Source of the DNA: Pseudomonadota bacterium
GTDB taxonomy: Bacteria > Pseudomonadota > Alphaproteobacteria > Rhodobacterales > Rhodobacteraceae
Assembly (NCBI GenBank): GCA_038533575.1
Contig: JBCAYL010000001.1
Coordinates: forward strand, 1,578,226 to 1,642,225
DNA: 64,000 bases
Direction: 5' to 3'
Shown here: positions 36,059-45,511 of the stretch, one piece after another
Layout of the letters: every line of letters begins with the position of its first letter
Position numbering within the stretch: position 1 is the first letter of the stretch
Position numbers and translations under genes: made by a program
Notes under the pieces: generated by a model
The model's input: only the letters and a program-made list of their open reading frames with translations
Told to the model about the DNA's origin: nothing
The model's database searches: none

Positions 36059-36829
36059 ATGGCCGATCCCTATCTCCGCGTCGAAGGGCTGGTAAAGCAG
36101 TTCGGGCCCTTCAAGGCGCTCAACGGCGTCGACCTCGAAGTCCATTCCGGCGAGGTCCACGCACTTCTGGGTGACAATGGCGCGGGCAAGTCCACGCTGA
36201 TCAAGACGCTCGCGGGTGTCCACCAGCCCACGCAAGGCCAGATCTACATCGAGGGCAAGCCCGTCAATTTCCGCTCGCCGCGGGACGCGACGGCCGCCGG
36301 GATCGGCACCGTCTATCAGGACCTCGCCCTCAATCAGCTCATGAGCGTGACGCGAAACTTCTTCATGGGCCGGGAACTCAAGGGGAGTTTCGGACGCCTC
36401 CGGATGGACGAGATGGACAAGATCGCCCATGACGAGATGCTCAAGATCGGCATCGATTTCTCCGATCCCACGCAGGCCGTGGGCACGATGTCGGGCGGCC
36501 AGCGGCAAACGCTCGCCATCGCCCGCGCGATCTATTTCGGCGCGCGCGTCCTCATCCTCGACGAGCCAACCTCCGCGCTCGGCCAAAAGCAGCAGATGGA
36601 GGTCCTTAAGACGATCAAGCGCGTGCGCGCGCGAGGCGATATCGCCATCATCTTCATCACCCACAATGAGATCCATTCGAATCTCGTGGGCGACCGCTTC
36701 ACCTTCCTTGCCCTGGGCCAGGTCATCGGGGCAGGGACGAAGGAAAGCCTCGAGGGCCAGGACATCCGCCGCCTCATGGCCGGTGGCGCCGATATCGGCC
36801 AGCTGGAGCGAGAATTCGCGGAAATGTAG
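36059..36829 (+). CDS. Sugar ABC transporter ATP-binding protein (single-domain, FrcA type)
   Basis: A 256-residue ATPase with one nucleotide-binding domain, unlike the two-domain RbsA. Walker A is LLGDNGAGKSTLIK, the signature is GTMSGGQRQTLAIARA, Walker B is VLILDEPTSALG, and the H-loop is FITHN. Single-domain ATPases with SALG in place of SALD occur in the fructose/inositol-type branch. The ATG at 36059 follows the permease stop directly. It closes the three-gene transporter operon. Confidence 0.93.
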   Translation: MADPYLRVEGLVKQFGPFKALNGVDLEVHSGEVHALLGDNGAGKSTLIKTLAGVHQPTQGQIYIEGKPVNFRSPRDATAAGIGTVYQDLALNQLMSVTRNFFMGRELKGSFGRLRMDEMDKIAHDEMLKIGIDFSDPTQAVGTMSGGQRQTLAIARAIYFGARVLILDEPTSALGQKQQMEVLKTIKRVRARGDIAIIFITHNEIHSNLVGDRFTFLALGQVIGAGTKESLEGQDIRRLMAGGADIGQLEREFAEM

Positions 36830-36851
36830 GGCTTCGCGCGCGGGGTGCATT

Positions 36852-36888
36852 CGGATGCCTCCGGCGGAGGTACGGGGCACAAAGAAGC
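36852..36888 (+). repeat. 3'-flanking dispersed repeat, copy 2
   Basis: This 37-bp element starts 22 bp after the stop of the sugar ABC ATPase gene and reads in the same direction as that gene. It is identical to the reverse complement of 44-80. The rest of the 36830-37011 gap is GC-rich, with no gene or clear terminator. Confidence 0.75.
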
Positions 36889-37011
36889 GGGGATAGCGCC
36901 TTCGCATTGGCCCCGAGCACGTGGCGGGCAGTTTGGTGCGCGGGTCGGTGGGCGGGCGCCTTTCGAGCACGGGCACGGGCCCGCGCGGAGAAACAGAGCC
37001 GCCCGGCGACC

Positions 37012-38694
37012 TCAGGCGTAGTTCTTCGCCTTCGACATCTTGCCGAGGCCCGGATTGAGCGAATTGGTTGGGTCGATGGATTTGTAGAACGCGGCGAGGT
37101 CTTCCTTCGCCTCGTAGAGGTGCCCCACATTGTGCTCGGACGGGTATTCGGCGCCACGCTCGTCGAGGATGGCGAGCATCTTGGCTTTCAGCGCTTTCGG
37201 GTCCACGCCCTTCTTCACGATGTAATCCTGGTGCATCACGTGGCACATCATGTGCCCGTAATAGACGCGACCCACGAGGTCCTTCGTGATCTCCCCGGGC
37301 AGCTTCTCGAACCAGTCGCGATCGTTGCGCCGGAGCGCGATGTCGAGGGCGAGGATCTCCTCCACTTCGTTTGCATGGACATGACCATAGCGGACCGCCG
37401 CGCCGGCGGCCGCGAAGCGGTGAAGCCCTGCGATCTTGGCTTCGCGGGCCGTGCAGATGCGCATCTCGGCGCCGTGCGCCTCGAGGAAGTCCGGCAGGAA
37501 GGCCTCCGCCTCCTCGATCCCGCCATCGTGCATTTTCAGGATCAGGTGATGCTCGAACCGATCCCGGTAGTCGAGCAGGAAGGCGGGCAAATGCTGGGGC
37601 CAGAGCTTCGAGAGAAGCTGCATGAACTTGTCCGTGAAACCGCGCGTCAGGCGAAGCTTGTTGAGCCGCGCATCCACCGCTCCCTTCAGGGCGAAAAACA
37701 TGGGCAGCCGGTCGGTGCCGAGCTTGTCGATCAACACGAGCGTGTCCTTGCCGTACTTCGCGGAGATGTCGAAGCACTCCCGGTGCATGTATTCGGCCGA
37801 GACCGGTAGGGTCTCGAAATCCTTGAGGATGCGGCGGCGCAGCTCGGTGAACACGGCAGGATCGTTCGCGCCGATATAGAAGACCTTCTCGCGCTCGTAG
37901 TTCGGAAAGGTGTCGAGGCGGACGGCAAAGACGGCGAGCTTGCCCGCACAGCCCGAAACCCCGTGCAGCAGGCGCTTGTCGTTGTTGAAGCGCGAGGGCC
38001 GGTCGCTGTCCACGTCGCGCAGGATGCGCGTGTAATCGGGGTCCGAGGCGTTCTTGCCCTCGGGCGCGGGGGCGGACATGTCGAACTCACCCGCCTCGAG
38101 GCGCGTGAGGATCTCTTCCGTGCTCTCGCCCAGATCGATCCCAAGTTCGTTCACGAGCTTCAAATCGCCGTTGGCGGTGACCTGGGCATAGAGCGCAAGC
38201 TCGGTGTAGCTCGGCCCCCGTTCGCAGAGCGAGCCCCCGGAATTGTTGCACACGCCGCCCACGATCGAGGCACCGATGCTCGAGGAACCGATGACGGAAT
38301 GAGGATTGCGACCGAGCGGGCGCAGCTTCTGCTCGAGGTCAAATAGCGTGGCCCCCGGCAGGCCGATGATCTGCTTGCCGCCGTCCAGAAGGTGCAGCCC
38401 CTCGATGCGGCTTGCATTGAGCAGCACGACGTCGCGGTCGTAGGTGCCCTTCGGCGTCGAGCCCTCTGTGAGACCGGTATTGGAGGCCTGCATGACCACG
38501 ATCTTGTCGGCGGCCACTGCCGCCTCGAGAACCTTCCACTGCTCGAGCAGCGTGCCGGGCTTCACGACGCAGATCGCCTCCCCCTGCCCTGATCGGTAGC
38601 CCTTGCGGAAGCGTTCGGTGCTCTTGGCGTTGGTCAACACGTGCTTTGCGCCGCAGATGGCGCGAAAGGTGGAAATGAGGGCGTCATTCGTCAT
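37012..38694 (-). CDS. dld: Quinone-dependent D-lactate dehydrogenase
   Basis: A 560-residue membrane-associated flavoprotein that oxidises D-lactate to pyruvate and passes electrons to quinone. It matches the E. coli Dld type rather than the GlcD type: the FAD-binding PCMH domain holds MQASNTGLTEGSTPKGTYDR and GSSSIGASIVGGVCNNSGG, and the C-terminal domain includes AEYMHRECFDISAKYGKDT, EHHLILKMHDGGIEEAEAFL and a final PTNSLNPGLGKM. The length is close to the 571 residues of the E. coli enzyme. It stands alone, divergent from the SDR gene at 38773. Confidence 0.94.
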   Translation of the reverse strand: MTNDALISTFRAICGAKHVLTNAKSTERFRKGYRSGQGEAICVVKPGTLLEQWKVLEAAVAADKIVVMQASNTGLTEGSTPKGTYDRDVVLLNASRIEGLHLLDGGKQIIGLPGATLFDLEQKLRPLGRNPHSVIGSSSIGASIVGGVCNNSGGSLCERGPSYTELALYAQVTANGDLKLVNELGIDLGESTEEILTRLEAGEFDMSAPAPEGKNASDPDYTRILRDVDSDRPSRFNNDKRLLHGVSGCAGKLAVFAVRLDTFPNYEREKVFYIGANDPAVFTELRRRILKDFETLPVSAEYMHRECFDISAKYGKDTLVLIDKLGTDRLPMFFALKGAVDARLNKLRLTRGFTDKFMQLLSKLWPQHLPAFLLDYRDRFEHHLILKMHDGGIEEAEAFLPDFLEAHGAEMRICTAREAKIAGLHRFAAAGAAVRYGHVHANEVEEILALDIALRRNDRDWFEKLPGEITKDLVGRVYYGHMMCHVMHQDYIVKKGVDPKALKAKMLAILDERGAEYPSEHNVGHLYEAKEDLAAFYKSIDPTNSLNPGLGKMSKAKNYA

Positions 38695-38772
38695 GGCGAT
38701 GCTATGTCACGTCAGACAACGGGAATGCAGGGGGCGTGCTGTCGCGGCACATGCCCCGGGAAAGGAACCATC

Positions 38773-39540
38773 ATGGGCCTCGGACTATTCGACCTGAGCG
38801 GCAAACGCGCCCTCATCACGGGCTCCTCTCAGGGGATCGGTCACGCGCTGGCCAAGGGCATGTCGGCCGCAGGCGCGGAGATCGTGCTCAACGGGCGCGA
38901 TCCGGGCAAGCTCCGTGCCGCCAAAGAGCGGATCAAGGCGCAGGGCGGGCGCGCGGACATCCTCCAGTTCGACGTCACGCGCCACGACGCGGTCCGCGAG
39001 GCCATCGACACCTACGAGGACCGCTTCGGCGCGATCGACGTGCTCGTGAACAACGCCGGCATGCAGCACCGCGCGCCCCTCGAGGAGTTCCCGGCGGACC
39101 GCTTCGAGGCGCTTCTCCAGACCAATATCGCCTCCGTCTTCCACGTGGGACAGGCCGCGGCGCGGCACATGATCGGGCGCGGCGAGGGCAAGATCATCAA
39201 CATCTGTTCCATCCAGACCGCGCTCGCACGGACCTCCATCGCGCCCTACACCGCCACGAAGGGTGCCGTGGCAAACCTGACCAAGGGGATGGCCACGGAT
39301 TGGGCGCGCTACGGGCTGCAATGCAACGGCATCGCACCGGGCTATTTCGACACGCCGCTCAACAAGGCGCTCGTGGAGGACCGGGACTTCACCGCCTGGA
39401 TCGAGAAGCGCACGCCCGCCGGGCGCTGGGGCCAGTTGCCCGAGCTCGTGGGCGCCGCGATCTTTCTGGCATCGGAGGCGTCGAGCTACGTCAACGGGAC
39501 GGTGATCTACGTCGATGGCGGCATGAGCGCCTGCCTCTGA
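38773..39540 (+). CDS. SDR-family oxidoreductase, gluconate 5-dehydrogenase-like
   Basis: A 255-residue classical short-chain dehydrogenase. The cofactor motif is ALITGSSQGIGHALAKG, NNAGMQH is the structural motif, and the catalytic residues are Ser in NICSIQTALA and Tyr/Lys in APYTATKGAV. The opening LFDLSGKRALITGSSQGIG and the AYCATKGAV-like region resemble gluconate 5-dehydrogenase (IdnO/Gno). The ATG at 38773 follows AAAGGAA. No gluconate transporter or kinase adjoins it, so the substrate is tentative. Confidence 0.87.
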   Translation: MGLGLFDLSGKRALITGSSQGIGHALAKGMSAAGAEIVLNGRDPGKLRAAKERIKAQGGRADILQFDVTRHDAVREAIDTYEDRFGAIDVLVNNAGMQHRAPLEEFPADRFEALLQTNIASVFHVGQAAARHMIGRGEGKIINICSIQTALARTSIAPYTATKGAVANLTKGMATDWARYGLQCNGIAPGYFDTPLNKALVEDRDFTAWIEKRTPAGRWGQLPELVGAAIFLASEASSYVNGTVIYVDGGMSACL

Positions 39541-39568
39541 CTGCGGCACGGGTCGCACCGGCGGTATT

Positions 39569-39635
39569 GCCTCCGGCGGAGGTACTCAGGCACAATGAAG
39601 CCGCGCCCCCACCCTTCTTTGTGCCTCCGTACCTC
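39569..39635. repeat. 3'-flanking dispersed repeat, diverged inverted pair
   Basis: The plus-strand copy begins at 39569, 28 bp after the SDR stop, and runs through GCCTCCGGCGGAGGTAC to GCACAATGAAG at 39600. A second copy in the opposite orientation occupies 39614-39635, 50 bp beyond the stop of the convergent Anbu gene. Over 22 bases the two copies match at 19 positions. Each copy is in the same orientation relative to the gene that ends before it, as with the other two copies. Confidence 0.65.
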
Positions 39636-39685
39636 GGGGGTGTGGGGGCTGGCCCCCAGGTCGTGGCGGGTGTTTAGCGCGCGCG

Positions 39686-40420
39686 CTAGTCGCCGAAGCC
39701 GAAGGGGGGCAGGCTTTCGAGCGCGTCCTTGAGCGCGTCACCCCACCCTTTCGAGACGGTCTGCACGTAGGGATCGTCTCCGAGGAGCCGCCCGGTCCGC
39801 CCGCGCACGAGGGAGCCTTCCTCGTAAACGTGGAAATCAAAGGGGCTGCCCACCGTCAGGTTCGCCTTCACCGTCGAGTCGAAGCTGACGAGGAGGAGGC
39901 GGATCGCATCCTCGAAGCTGAGCTTCGGGTCATAGGCCCGCACGAGGATCGGGCGGCCATACTTGATCTCGCCGGTCTGGAAGAACGGCGTGTCATCTCC
40001 GGCCTCGATGAAATTGCCCTCGGGATAGATCAGGAATAGGCGCGGCGGCCCGCCGGCGATCTGGCCGCCGAGGATGATCGTGGCGTTGAAGCTTTCGCCA
40101 GATTGCCCACTGTCCGCCTGGCGCGCGATGCATTCGCGGAGCGTGTCACCGACTAGGCGCGCCGCCTGGAACATGGACGGGACGGCAAGGAGCGAGGGCC
40201 GGCGCTCATCGGGGGCCTTCGTACGCTCTTCAAGAAGGCTGATGACGCTCTGGGTCGTGGCGAGGTTGCCGGCGGTCATGAGCGTGAGCACGCGCTCGCC
40301 GGGCTCCTCCCAGACATAGAGCTTGCGATAGGTGGATATGTTGTCGAGCCCCGCGTTGGTGCGGGTATCGGCCATGAAGACGAGGCCTTTGTTCAAGGCC
40401 ATGCCGACGCAGTAGGTCAC
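39686..40420 (-). CDS. Anbu (proteasome-type) peptidase
   Basis: A 244-residue Ntn-hydrolase of the Anbu family (ancestral beta subunit), related to HslV and the proteasome beta subunit. The start is GTG at 40420, which puts Thr2 directly behind the initiator; an N-terminal Thr is the expected nucleophile. LVFMADTRTNAGLDNISTYR and LTLMTAGNLATTQSVISLL are close to family blocks. Known Anbu proteins form open-ring assemblies, and their natural substrates are unknown. It closes the four-gene ATP-grasp/alpha-E/transglutaminase/Anbu operon with 24 bp before it. Confidence 0.9.
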   Translation of the reverse strand: MTYCVGMALNKGLVFMADTRTNAGLDNISTYRKLYVWEEPGERVLTLMTAGNLATTQSVISLLEERTKAPDERRPSLLAVPSMFQAARLVGDTLRECIARQADSGQSGESFNATIILGGQIAGGPPRLFLIYPEGNFIEAGDDTPFFQTGEIKYGRPILVRAYDPKLSFEDAIRLLLVSFDSTVKANLTVGSPFDFHVYEEGSLVRGRTGRLLGDDPYVQTVSKGWGDALKDALESLPPFGFGD

Positions 40421-40444
40421 GGGCGGAAGCTCATCTGAGGATCT

Positions 40445-41251
40445 TTACTGGGGTTGTTCTGCCACTTCGATGGCGACACTGAGCGCTTCGCGCGCATCGC
40501 CGCTTCTCACCCCTCTTATGGGGGCCGCCTCGCGGTAATCAAGCCCGGTCGCCACGCGAACGTAGCGTGGATCGGGGGATATACCGTTCGAGGGATCGAA
40601 ACCGACCCAGCCGAGCCCCTCCAGATAGGCCTCGGCCCAGGCATGCATGGCCTCCTGCTCGATGCGGTCGTCGAGCATCAGGTAGCCTGACACGTAGCGC
40701 GCGGGCAGGCCCATCTCCCGCGCGGCGGCGATGAAGACGTGGGCGTGGTCCTGGCAGACCCCCTTCCCGGCCTTGAGCGCGTCCTCCGCAGTCCAGTCGG
40801 GCTCGGAAGCCCCGACCTCGTAGGTGACCGCCTCCGCAGTGGCCTTGTTGAGCGCGTGGAGGCGGTCAAGCGGCTCCTCGCCGCTGATCTCCTTGAGGAG
40901 CGTGCGAATGCCCGCGCCCGTTTGCGTCATCTTCGTCGGGCGCGTGTAGAGCCACAGAGGGGCCGCCGCGCGGTGGGGCCCGACGACGCCCGCCTGATCC
41001 GCCACTTCCACCTCGCCCTCGGAGGTGATGGTGAGGGTGTCAGCCTCCGTGTCGAAGCTCAAAAGCTCCACGCGATTGTGGTGTTCATCGTCGAAGACAA
41101 GCTCCACGCGCCCGCCATCCATGATCGTGTCCCAGCGGTGCACGAGTTGCCCATTGCCGCTTTTGGGCAGCTTACGCACCTGTTGCAGGCCTCGCGTCCC
41201 TGCCCCCGCGAACTGGTAGGAGGTCACGTGTCGGATAAAGAGGCGCGTCAT
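40445..41251 (-). CDS. Transglutaminase-like protein of the Anbu cluster
   Basis: A 268-residue cytoplasmic protein with a transglutaminase/papain-like core. The triad is visible as Cys166 in GKGVCQDHAHVF, His203 in MHAWAEAYLEG and Asp219 in WVGFDPSNG. An N-terminal beta-sandwich-like domain (about residues 1-95) precedes it. In this operon it probably cuts or joins amide bonds made by the ATP-grasp protein. The ATG at 41249-41251 overlaps the alpha-E stop (ATGA). Confidence 0.92.
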   Translation of the reverse strand: MTRLFIRHVTSYQFAGAGTRGLQQVRKLPKSGNGQLVHRWDTIMDGGRVELVFDDEHHNRVELLSFDTEADTLTITSEGEVEVADQAGVVGPHRAAAPLWLYTRPTKMTQTGAGIRTLLKEISGEEPLDRLHALNKATAEAVTYEVGASEPDWTAEDALKAGKGVCQDHAHVFIAAAREMGLPARYVSGYLMLDDRIEQEAMHAWAEAYLEGLGWVGFDPSNGISPDPRYVRVATGLDYREAAPIRGVRSGDAREALSVAIEVAEQPQ

Positions 41252-42189
41252 TCGATGAACCTGTAGTCGATCTCGATCTGACGGCCCAGCGCTCCGAGGC
41301 GCCCCAGGAAGTCCTGCAGATACTCGTGAAGGCCTTCGTTGATGATGACGTCGATGTCGTGGACCGCGCAGGCGCGGTTGAGATCATCGGCAAGGTCATG
41401 GGAGGGACTGCGGCCGCCGTAATCTTCGGCGAGATAGGCGAGGTTGTCCCGGATCTTGGAGACGCAGAAGGCAAGGCTCCGCGGCATGCGCCGATCGAGG
41501 ATGAGGAAATGCGCCACTTCGCGCGGACGCACGGCATTGCCATAGGCCATGCGGTAGCCGCCGCGCGCCGAGTTCGAGCTCAGGATGGTCTCCCACTGAA
41601 CGTTGTCGATCGACGACCCTACCCCGAAGGCGGAGGGCAGTAAGACGTAGTATTTCACGTCGAGGATACGGGCGGTGTTGTCGGCCCGCTCGAGAAAGGT
41701 CCCGAGCCGCACGAAATCGTAGATGTCATTCCGAAGCATCGTGCCGTGGGTCATGCCGCGCACGAGGGCCGTGTGCCGGCGAATGCGGGTGAGCGCCTGC
41801 GGCAGGTCCCTTTCGCGCAGCTTGCGCGACAAAAGCTCCTTCAGCTCCATGTAGGCGCCGTTCACGGCCTCCCAGCTTTCCTCGGTGAGCGCCACGCGCA
41901 CCGATCGCGCGTTGGAGCGCGCCGCCTCAAGACAGCATTTCACCGACGATCCGTTGTTGGGAGAGCGGAGCATCCAGTCGATGGCCGCGTCCTTCGTCAG
42001 GTGCTCGTTATGGGCCTGGTAGGCCTCCCACACACCCGCCGACTGAAGCACGCTGCGCCATTCGTCATCGGATGATTCAAGGCGCGTCAGCGCGAGGCGC
42101 TGTCCCGTTTCCACGAGGCGCGAAGTGTTCTCCGCGCGCTCGAGGTAGCGGTACATCCAGTAGAGGCCGTTGGCAGTTCTTCCGAGCAT
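41248..42189 (-). CDS. Alpha-E domain protein of the Anbu cluster
   Basis: A 313-residue, almost all-helical protein of the alpha-E (DUF403) family. It begins MLGRTANGLYWMYRYLERAE, the family signature, and includes LVRGMTHGTMLRNDIYDFVR, GTFLERADNTARILDVKYY and FLILDRRMPRSLAFCV. Its molecular function is unproven, but it is almost always encoded beside the type 2 ATP-grasp protein. Its start overlaps the stop of that gene by one base (TGATG). Confidence 0.94.
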   Translation of the reverse strand: MLGRTANGLYWMYRYLERAENTSRLVETGQRLALTRLESSDDEWRSVLQSAGVWEAYQAHNEHLTKDAAIDWMLRSPNNGSSVKCCLEAARSNARSVRVALTEESWEAVNGAYMELKELLSRKLRERDLPQALTRIRRHTALVRGMTHGTMLRNDIYDFVRLGTFLERADNTARILDVKYYVLLPSAFGVGSSIDNVQWETILSSNSARGGYRMAYGNAVRPREVAHFLILDRRMPRSLAFCVSKIRDNLAYLAEDYGGRSPSHDLADDLNRACAVHDIDVIINEGLHEYLQDFLGRLGALGRQIEIDYRFIE

Positions 42190-43619
42190 CAGTCTTCCAG
42201 CACCCAGGTGTCCTTGGTGCCGCCGCCCTGCGAGGAATTCACGACGAGACTGCCCTTCTTCAGCGCCACCCGCGTGAGCCCGCCCGGCGTGATGCGGACC
42301 CCCTCAGGCGAGACGAGCACGAAGGGGCGCAGGTCCACGTGCCGGGGTGCGAGGCCCGCCTTCGTGAAGATCGGCACTGTGGAGAGCGAAAGCGTGGGCT
42401 GGGCGATATAGGCGCCGGGCTTGGCCTTGAGCTTGTCGCGGAAGGCCGCGATCTCCTTTTTGGAGGCCGTCGGGCCGATCAGCATGCCGTAGCCGCCCGA
42501 GCCATGGACCTCCTTGACGACGAGATCCTTGAGATTGTCGAGCACGTAGGTCAGCGCCTCGGGGTCGTTGCAGCGCCAGGTGGGCACGTTTTCGAGAAGC
42601 GGCCGCTCGCCGGTGTAGAACTCGACGATATCGGGCATGTAGCTGTAGATCGCCTTGTCATCGGCGATGCCCGTGCCCGGCGCGTTGGCGATGGTGATCC
42701 CCCCCGCGCGGTAGACATCGAAGATGCCCGGCACGCCCAGCTGGCTGTCGGGATTGAAATTCAGCGGATCGAGGAAATCATCGTCCACCCGGCGGTAGAG
42801 CACGTCGATGGGCTGGTAGCCGCGCGTCGTGCGCATGGCCACGCGGCCATCCACGATGCGCAGGTCATGGCCCTCCACGAGTTCGACACCCATCTGGTCG
42901 GCCAGGAAGGCGTGCTCGAAATAGGCGGAGTTGTAGATGCCCGGGGTGAGAACGGCCGTGGTTGGCGTCTCCTGCCCGGTGGCGGGCGGCGTGGACGCGG
43001 ACAGCGACGCGCAGAGATCCGCGGGATAGTTCTGCACAGTGCGCACCCGGTTCGCCGAAAAGAGCTCGGGAAACATGTGGAGCATCGTCTCACGGTTCTC
43101 GAGCATGTAGCTCACGCCAGAGGGCGTCCGGGCATTGTCTTCGAGGACGTAGAATTCGTCCTCCCCCGTGCGCACGAGGTCGATGCCGACGATGTGGGTA
43201 TAGACACCGCCCGGCACGTGCACGCCGCACATCTGGGGCAGGAAGGCCTCGTTCCGCGCGATCATCTCCTGGGGGACGCGACCGGCCTTTATGATCTCCT
43301 GACGATGGTAGATGTCATGGAGGAACATGTTGATCGCACGCACGCGCTGCTCGATCCCGCGCGTGAGCTTGCGCCATTCGTTCCCCGAAATCACCCGGGG
43401 CACGATGTCGAAGGGGATGAGGCGCTCCTCGGCTTCCTCGCGCCCATAGACGTTGAAGGTAATACCGGTGAGGCGGAAGAGGTCCTCGGCCTCGCGCTGC
43501 TTCGCGCGCAGATCGGCGGGGTCGGAGGCTTCGATCCAGGTGCCCAGGGCAGCGTAGGGTTCGCGCGTGGTCCCGTCCGAGCCGAGCATCTCGTCAAAAT
43601 GCGGCGTGTCTTTTGCCAT
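42189..43619 (-). CDS. Circularly permuted type 2 ATP-grasp protein
   Basis: A 476-residue predicted amide/peptide ligase of the circularly permuted ATP-grasp type 2 family (DUF404/DUF407). FYVLEDNARTPSGVSYMLEN, IYSYMPDIVEFYTGERPLL, LVVKEVHGSGGYGMLIGP and LRPFVLVSPEGVRITPGGL carry ATP- and Mg-binding residues. By analogy with glutathionylspermidine synthase it would join an acid to an amine using ATP. It is the first gene of the leftward cluster. Upstream (43620-43698) is a short AT-richer gap likely to hold the promoter. Confidence 0.94.
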   Translation of the reverse strand: MAKDTPHFDEMLGSDGTTREPYAALGTWIEASDPADLRAKQREAEDLFRLTGITFNVYGREEAEERLIPFDIVPRVISGNEWRKLTRGIEQRVRAINMFLHDIYHRQEIIKAGRVPQEMIARNEAFLPQMCGVHVPGGVYTHIVGIDLVRTGEDEFYVLEDNARTPSGVSYMLENRETMLHMFPELFSANRVRTVQNYPADLCASLSASTPPATGQETPTTAVLTPGIYNSAYFEHAFLADQMGVELVEGHDLRIVDGRVAMRTTRGYQPIDVLYRRVDDDFLDPLNFNPDSQLGVPGIFDVYRAGGITIANAPGTGIADDKAIYSYMPDIVEFYTGERPLLENVPTWRCNDPEALTYVLDNLKDLVVKEVHGSGGYGMLIGPTASKKEIAAFRDKLKAKPGAYIAQPTLSLSTVPIFTKAGLAPRHVDLRPFVLVSPEGVRITPGGLTRVALKKGSLVVNSSQGGGTKDTWVLED

Positions 43620-43698
43620 GGTCCTGTTTACCTCGCGTGAAGCGATGTGACAGGGCTTTAACCTATTTTATCGCCACTTTGTTGCGGCTGCCCGATTT

Positions 43699-45510
43699 TT
43701 AGGCAGCCGACGCGGCCTGGCCGAGGATCGCTTCAAGCCCGTCATGCTCCTCCACCCAGTGTCCCGGCGCCACCTGCTCGAGCCGCGGCACGTAGCCCAC
43801 GCGGCCGGCCTTGGAGGGCAAAAATCGCAGCCCGGCCACGGGATCGAGGGGGCTCGGTAGCTCCCCGGGCAGTTTCAGGCGCGTGCGAGAGGCCTCCACG
43901 CCCGGGTCCGGGATCGGGACGGCCGAGATCAGGCTTTGCGTATAGGGATGAAGCGGCTCGTCGAAGATCGTGTCGCGGTCGGCCATCTCCACCACGCGCC
44001 CGAGGTAGAGGACCATGATCCGGTTCGACACACTGCGCACGACGGAAAGGTCGTGGGAGATGAAGAGCATGGACATCCCGAATTCGGCCTGAAGCTCCTT
44101 GAGGAGCGTGAGCACCTGCGCTTGTACGGAGACGTCGAGCGCGCTCACGGCCTCGTCGCAGATCAGGAGCTTCGGGCGGTTGATCATGGCGCGCGCGATG
44201 CCCACGCGCTGGTTCTGGCCGCCCGACAGTTCGTGCGGGTAGCGGTTGATCATGGTCTGCGGCAGCCCCACGCGCTCCATCATCTCCACGACGCGCGCCC
44301 GGACGTCCTGCTTGGAGAGGCCCGGCTGGGCCACCCGGAGCGGCTCCGCGATGGAGGCGGAGATCGTCATGCGCGGGTCGAGCGAGGCGAGCGGGTCCTG
44401 GAAAACGATCTGGAGGTCCTGCCGGTAAGGCTTCATCTCGGCAGGCTTGAGCGCGGCGAGATCGCGCCCGAGCCAGAGGATTTCGCCCCCCGAGGGCGGA
44501 ATCAGCTGAAGCACCGCGCGCGCCAACGTGGATTTTCCACACCCGCTTTCGCCGACGATCCCGAGGGTCTCCCCCTCGGCCAGCGCAAAGCTCACCCCCT
44601 TCACGGCGTTGAGCGGGCGCACGCGATTGAAGAAGCCCCGCCTCCCGGCGACCTGGAATGTCACCTCCACGTCGCGGGCGTCGAGCACGATCTCGGAGGT
44701 GTCGGGGATCGGTGGCCGGATGTCTGCGCCGTCGAGACGGGGCATCGCGGCGAGTAGATCCTGCGTATAGGGCTGCGCCGGGCTCTGAAAGATCTCCCGC
44801 GTAGTCCCGCCCTCCACGAACGCCCCATGACGCATGACATGGACGTGGTCACACATGCGCGCCACCACGCCCATGTCGTGTGTGATGAGCGCGATGGACG
44901 TGTTTTCCTCGCGCTGGAGGGTGGACATGAGATCGAGGATGTCGGCTTGTACGGTCACGTCGAGCGCGGTGGTGGGCTCGTCGGCGATGAGGAGCTCCGG
45001 CCCGCAGAGCATCGCCATGGCGATCATCACGCGCTGGCGCATCCCGCCGGAAAGCTCATGGGGATACTGGCCGAGCCTTAGGCGCGCCTCCGGGATTTTC
45101 ACCCGCTCAAGCCAGTCGAGGCAGAGCGCATCGGCTTTCGAGCCGGTTAGGCCCTTGTGAGCGCGCAGCACCTCTTTCATCTGCTGGCCCACGCGCAGAT
45201 GCGGCGTGAGCGCGGTGAGCGGGTCCTGGAAGATCATGGAGACGGCGGAGCCGCGGATCTTGTTGAGGGCCTGGGGCGAGCGGTTCAGCATCTCTTCGCC
45301 GCGCAGGGTGGCGGAGCCCGTGGCGGTGCCGTTCGTTGCGAGAAGGCCCATGGCGGCCATGAAGGTCTGGCTCTTGCCGGAGCCGCTCTCGCCCACGATG
45401 CCGAGGCATTCGCCCGGTGCGATGTCGAAGCTCACGCCTTTGACGGCCTCGACATGGCCGTCGAGCGTGTCGAAGCTCACGTGAAGATCGCGGACGGAGA
45501 AGAGTGCCAT
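43699..45510 (-). CDS. Peptide ABC transporter double ATP-binding protein (OppD-OppF fusion)
   Basis: A 603-residue fusion of two nucleotide-binding domains for an oligopeptide importer. First domain: Walker [11 protein letters not shown], signature [16 protein letters not shown], Walker [13 protein letters not shown]. Second domain: [42 protein letters not shown], where the second has CDEAVS instead of DEPTS, as is normal for OppF. Cys-containing C-terminal extensions of the OppD type are absent. The start at 45510 is set by [13 protein letters not shown]; it begins one base after the permease stop. It is the last gene of oppA-oppB-oppC-oppDF. Confidence 0.95.
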   Translation of the reverse strand: MALFSVRDLHVSFDTLDGHVEAVKGVSFDIAPGECLGIVGESGSGKSQTFMAAMGLLATNGTATGSATLRGEEMLNRSPQALNKIRGSAVSMIFQDPLTALTPHLRVGQQMKEVLRAHKGLTGSKADALCLDWLERVKIPEARLRLGQYPHELSGGMRQRVMIAMAMLCGPELLIADEPTTALDVTVQADILDLMSTLQREENTSIALITHDMGVVARMCDHVHVMRHGAFVEGGTTREIFQSPAQPYTQDLLAAMPRLDGADIRPPIPDTSEIVLDARDVEVTFQVAGRRGFFNRVRPLNAVKGVSFALAEGETLGIVGESGCGKSTLARAVLQLIPPSGGEILWLGRDLAALKPAEMKPYRQDLQIVFQDPLASLDPRMTISASIAEPLRVAQPGLSKQDVRARVVEMMERVGLPQTMINRYPHELSGGQNQRVGIARAMINRPKLLICDEAVSALDVSVQAQVLTLLKELQAEFGMSMLFISHDLSVVRSVSNRIMVLYLGRVVEMADRDTIFDEPLHPYTQSLISAVPIPDPGVEASRTRLKLPGELPSPLDPVAGLRFLPSKAGRVGYVPRLEQVAPGHWVEEHDGLEAILGQAASAA

Positions 45511-45511
45511 C

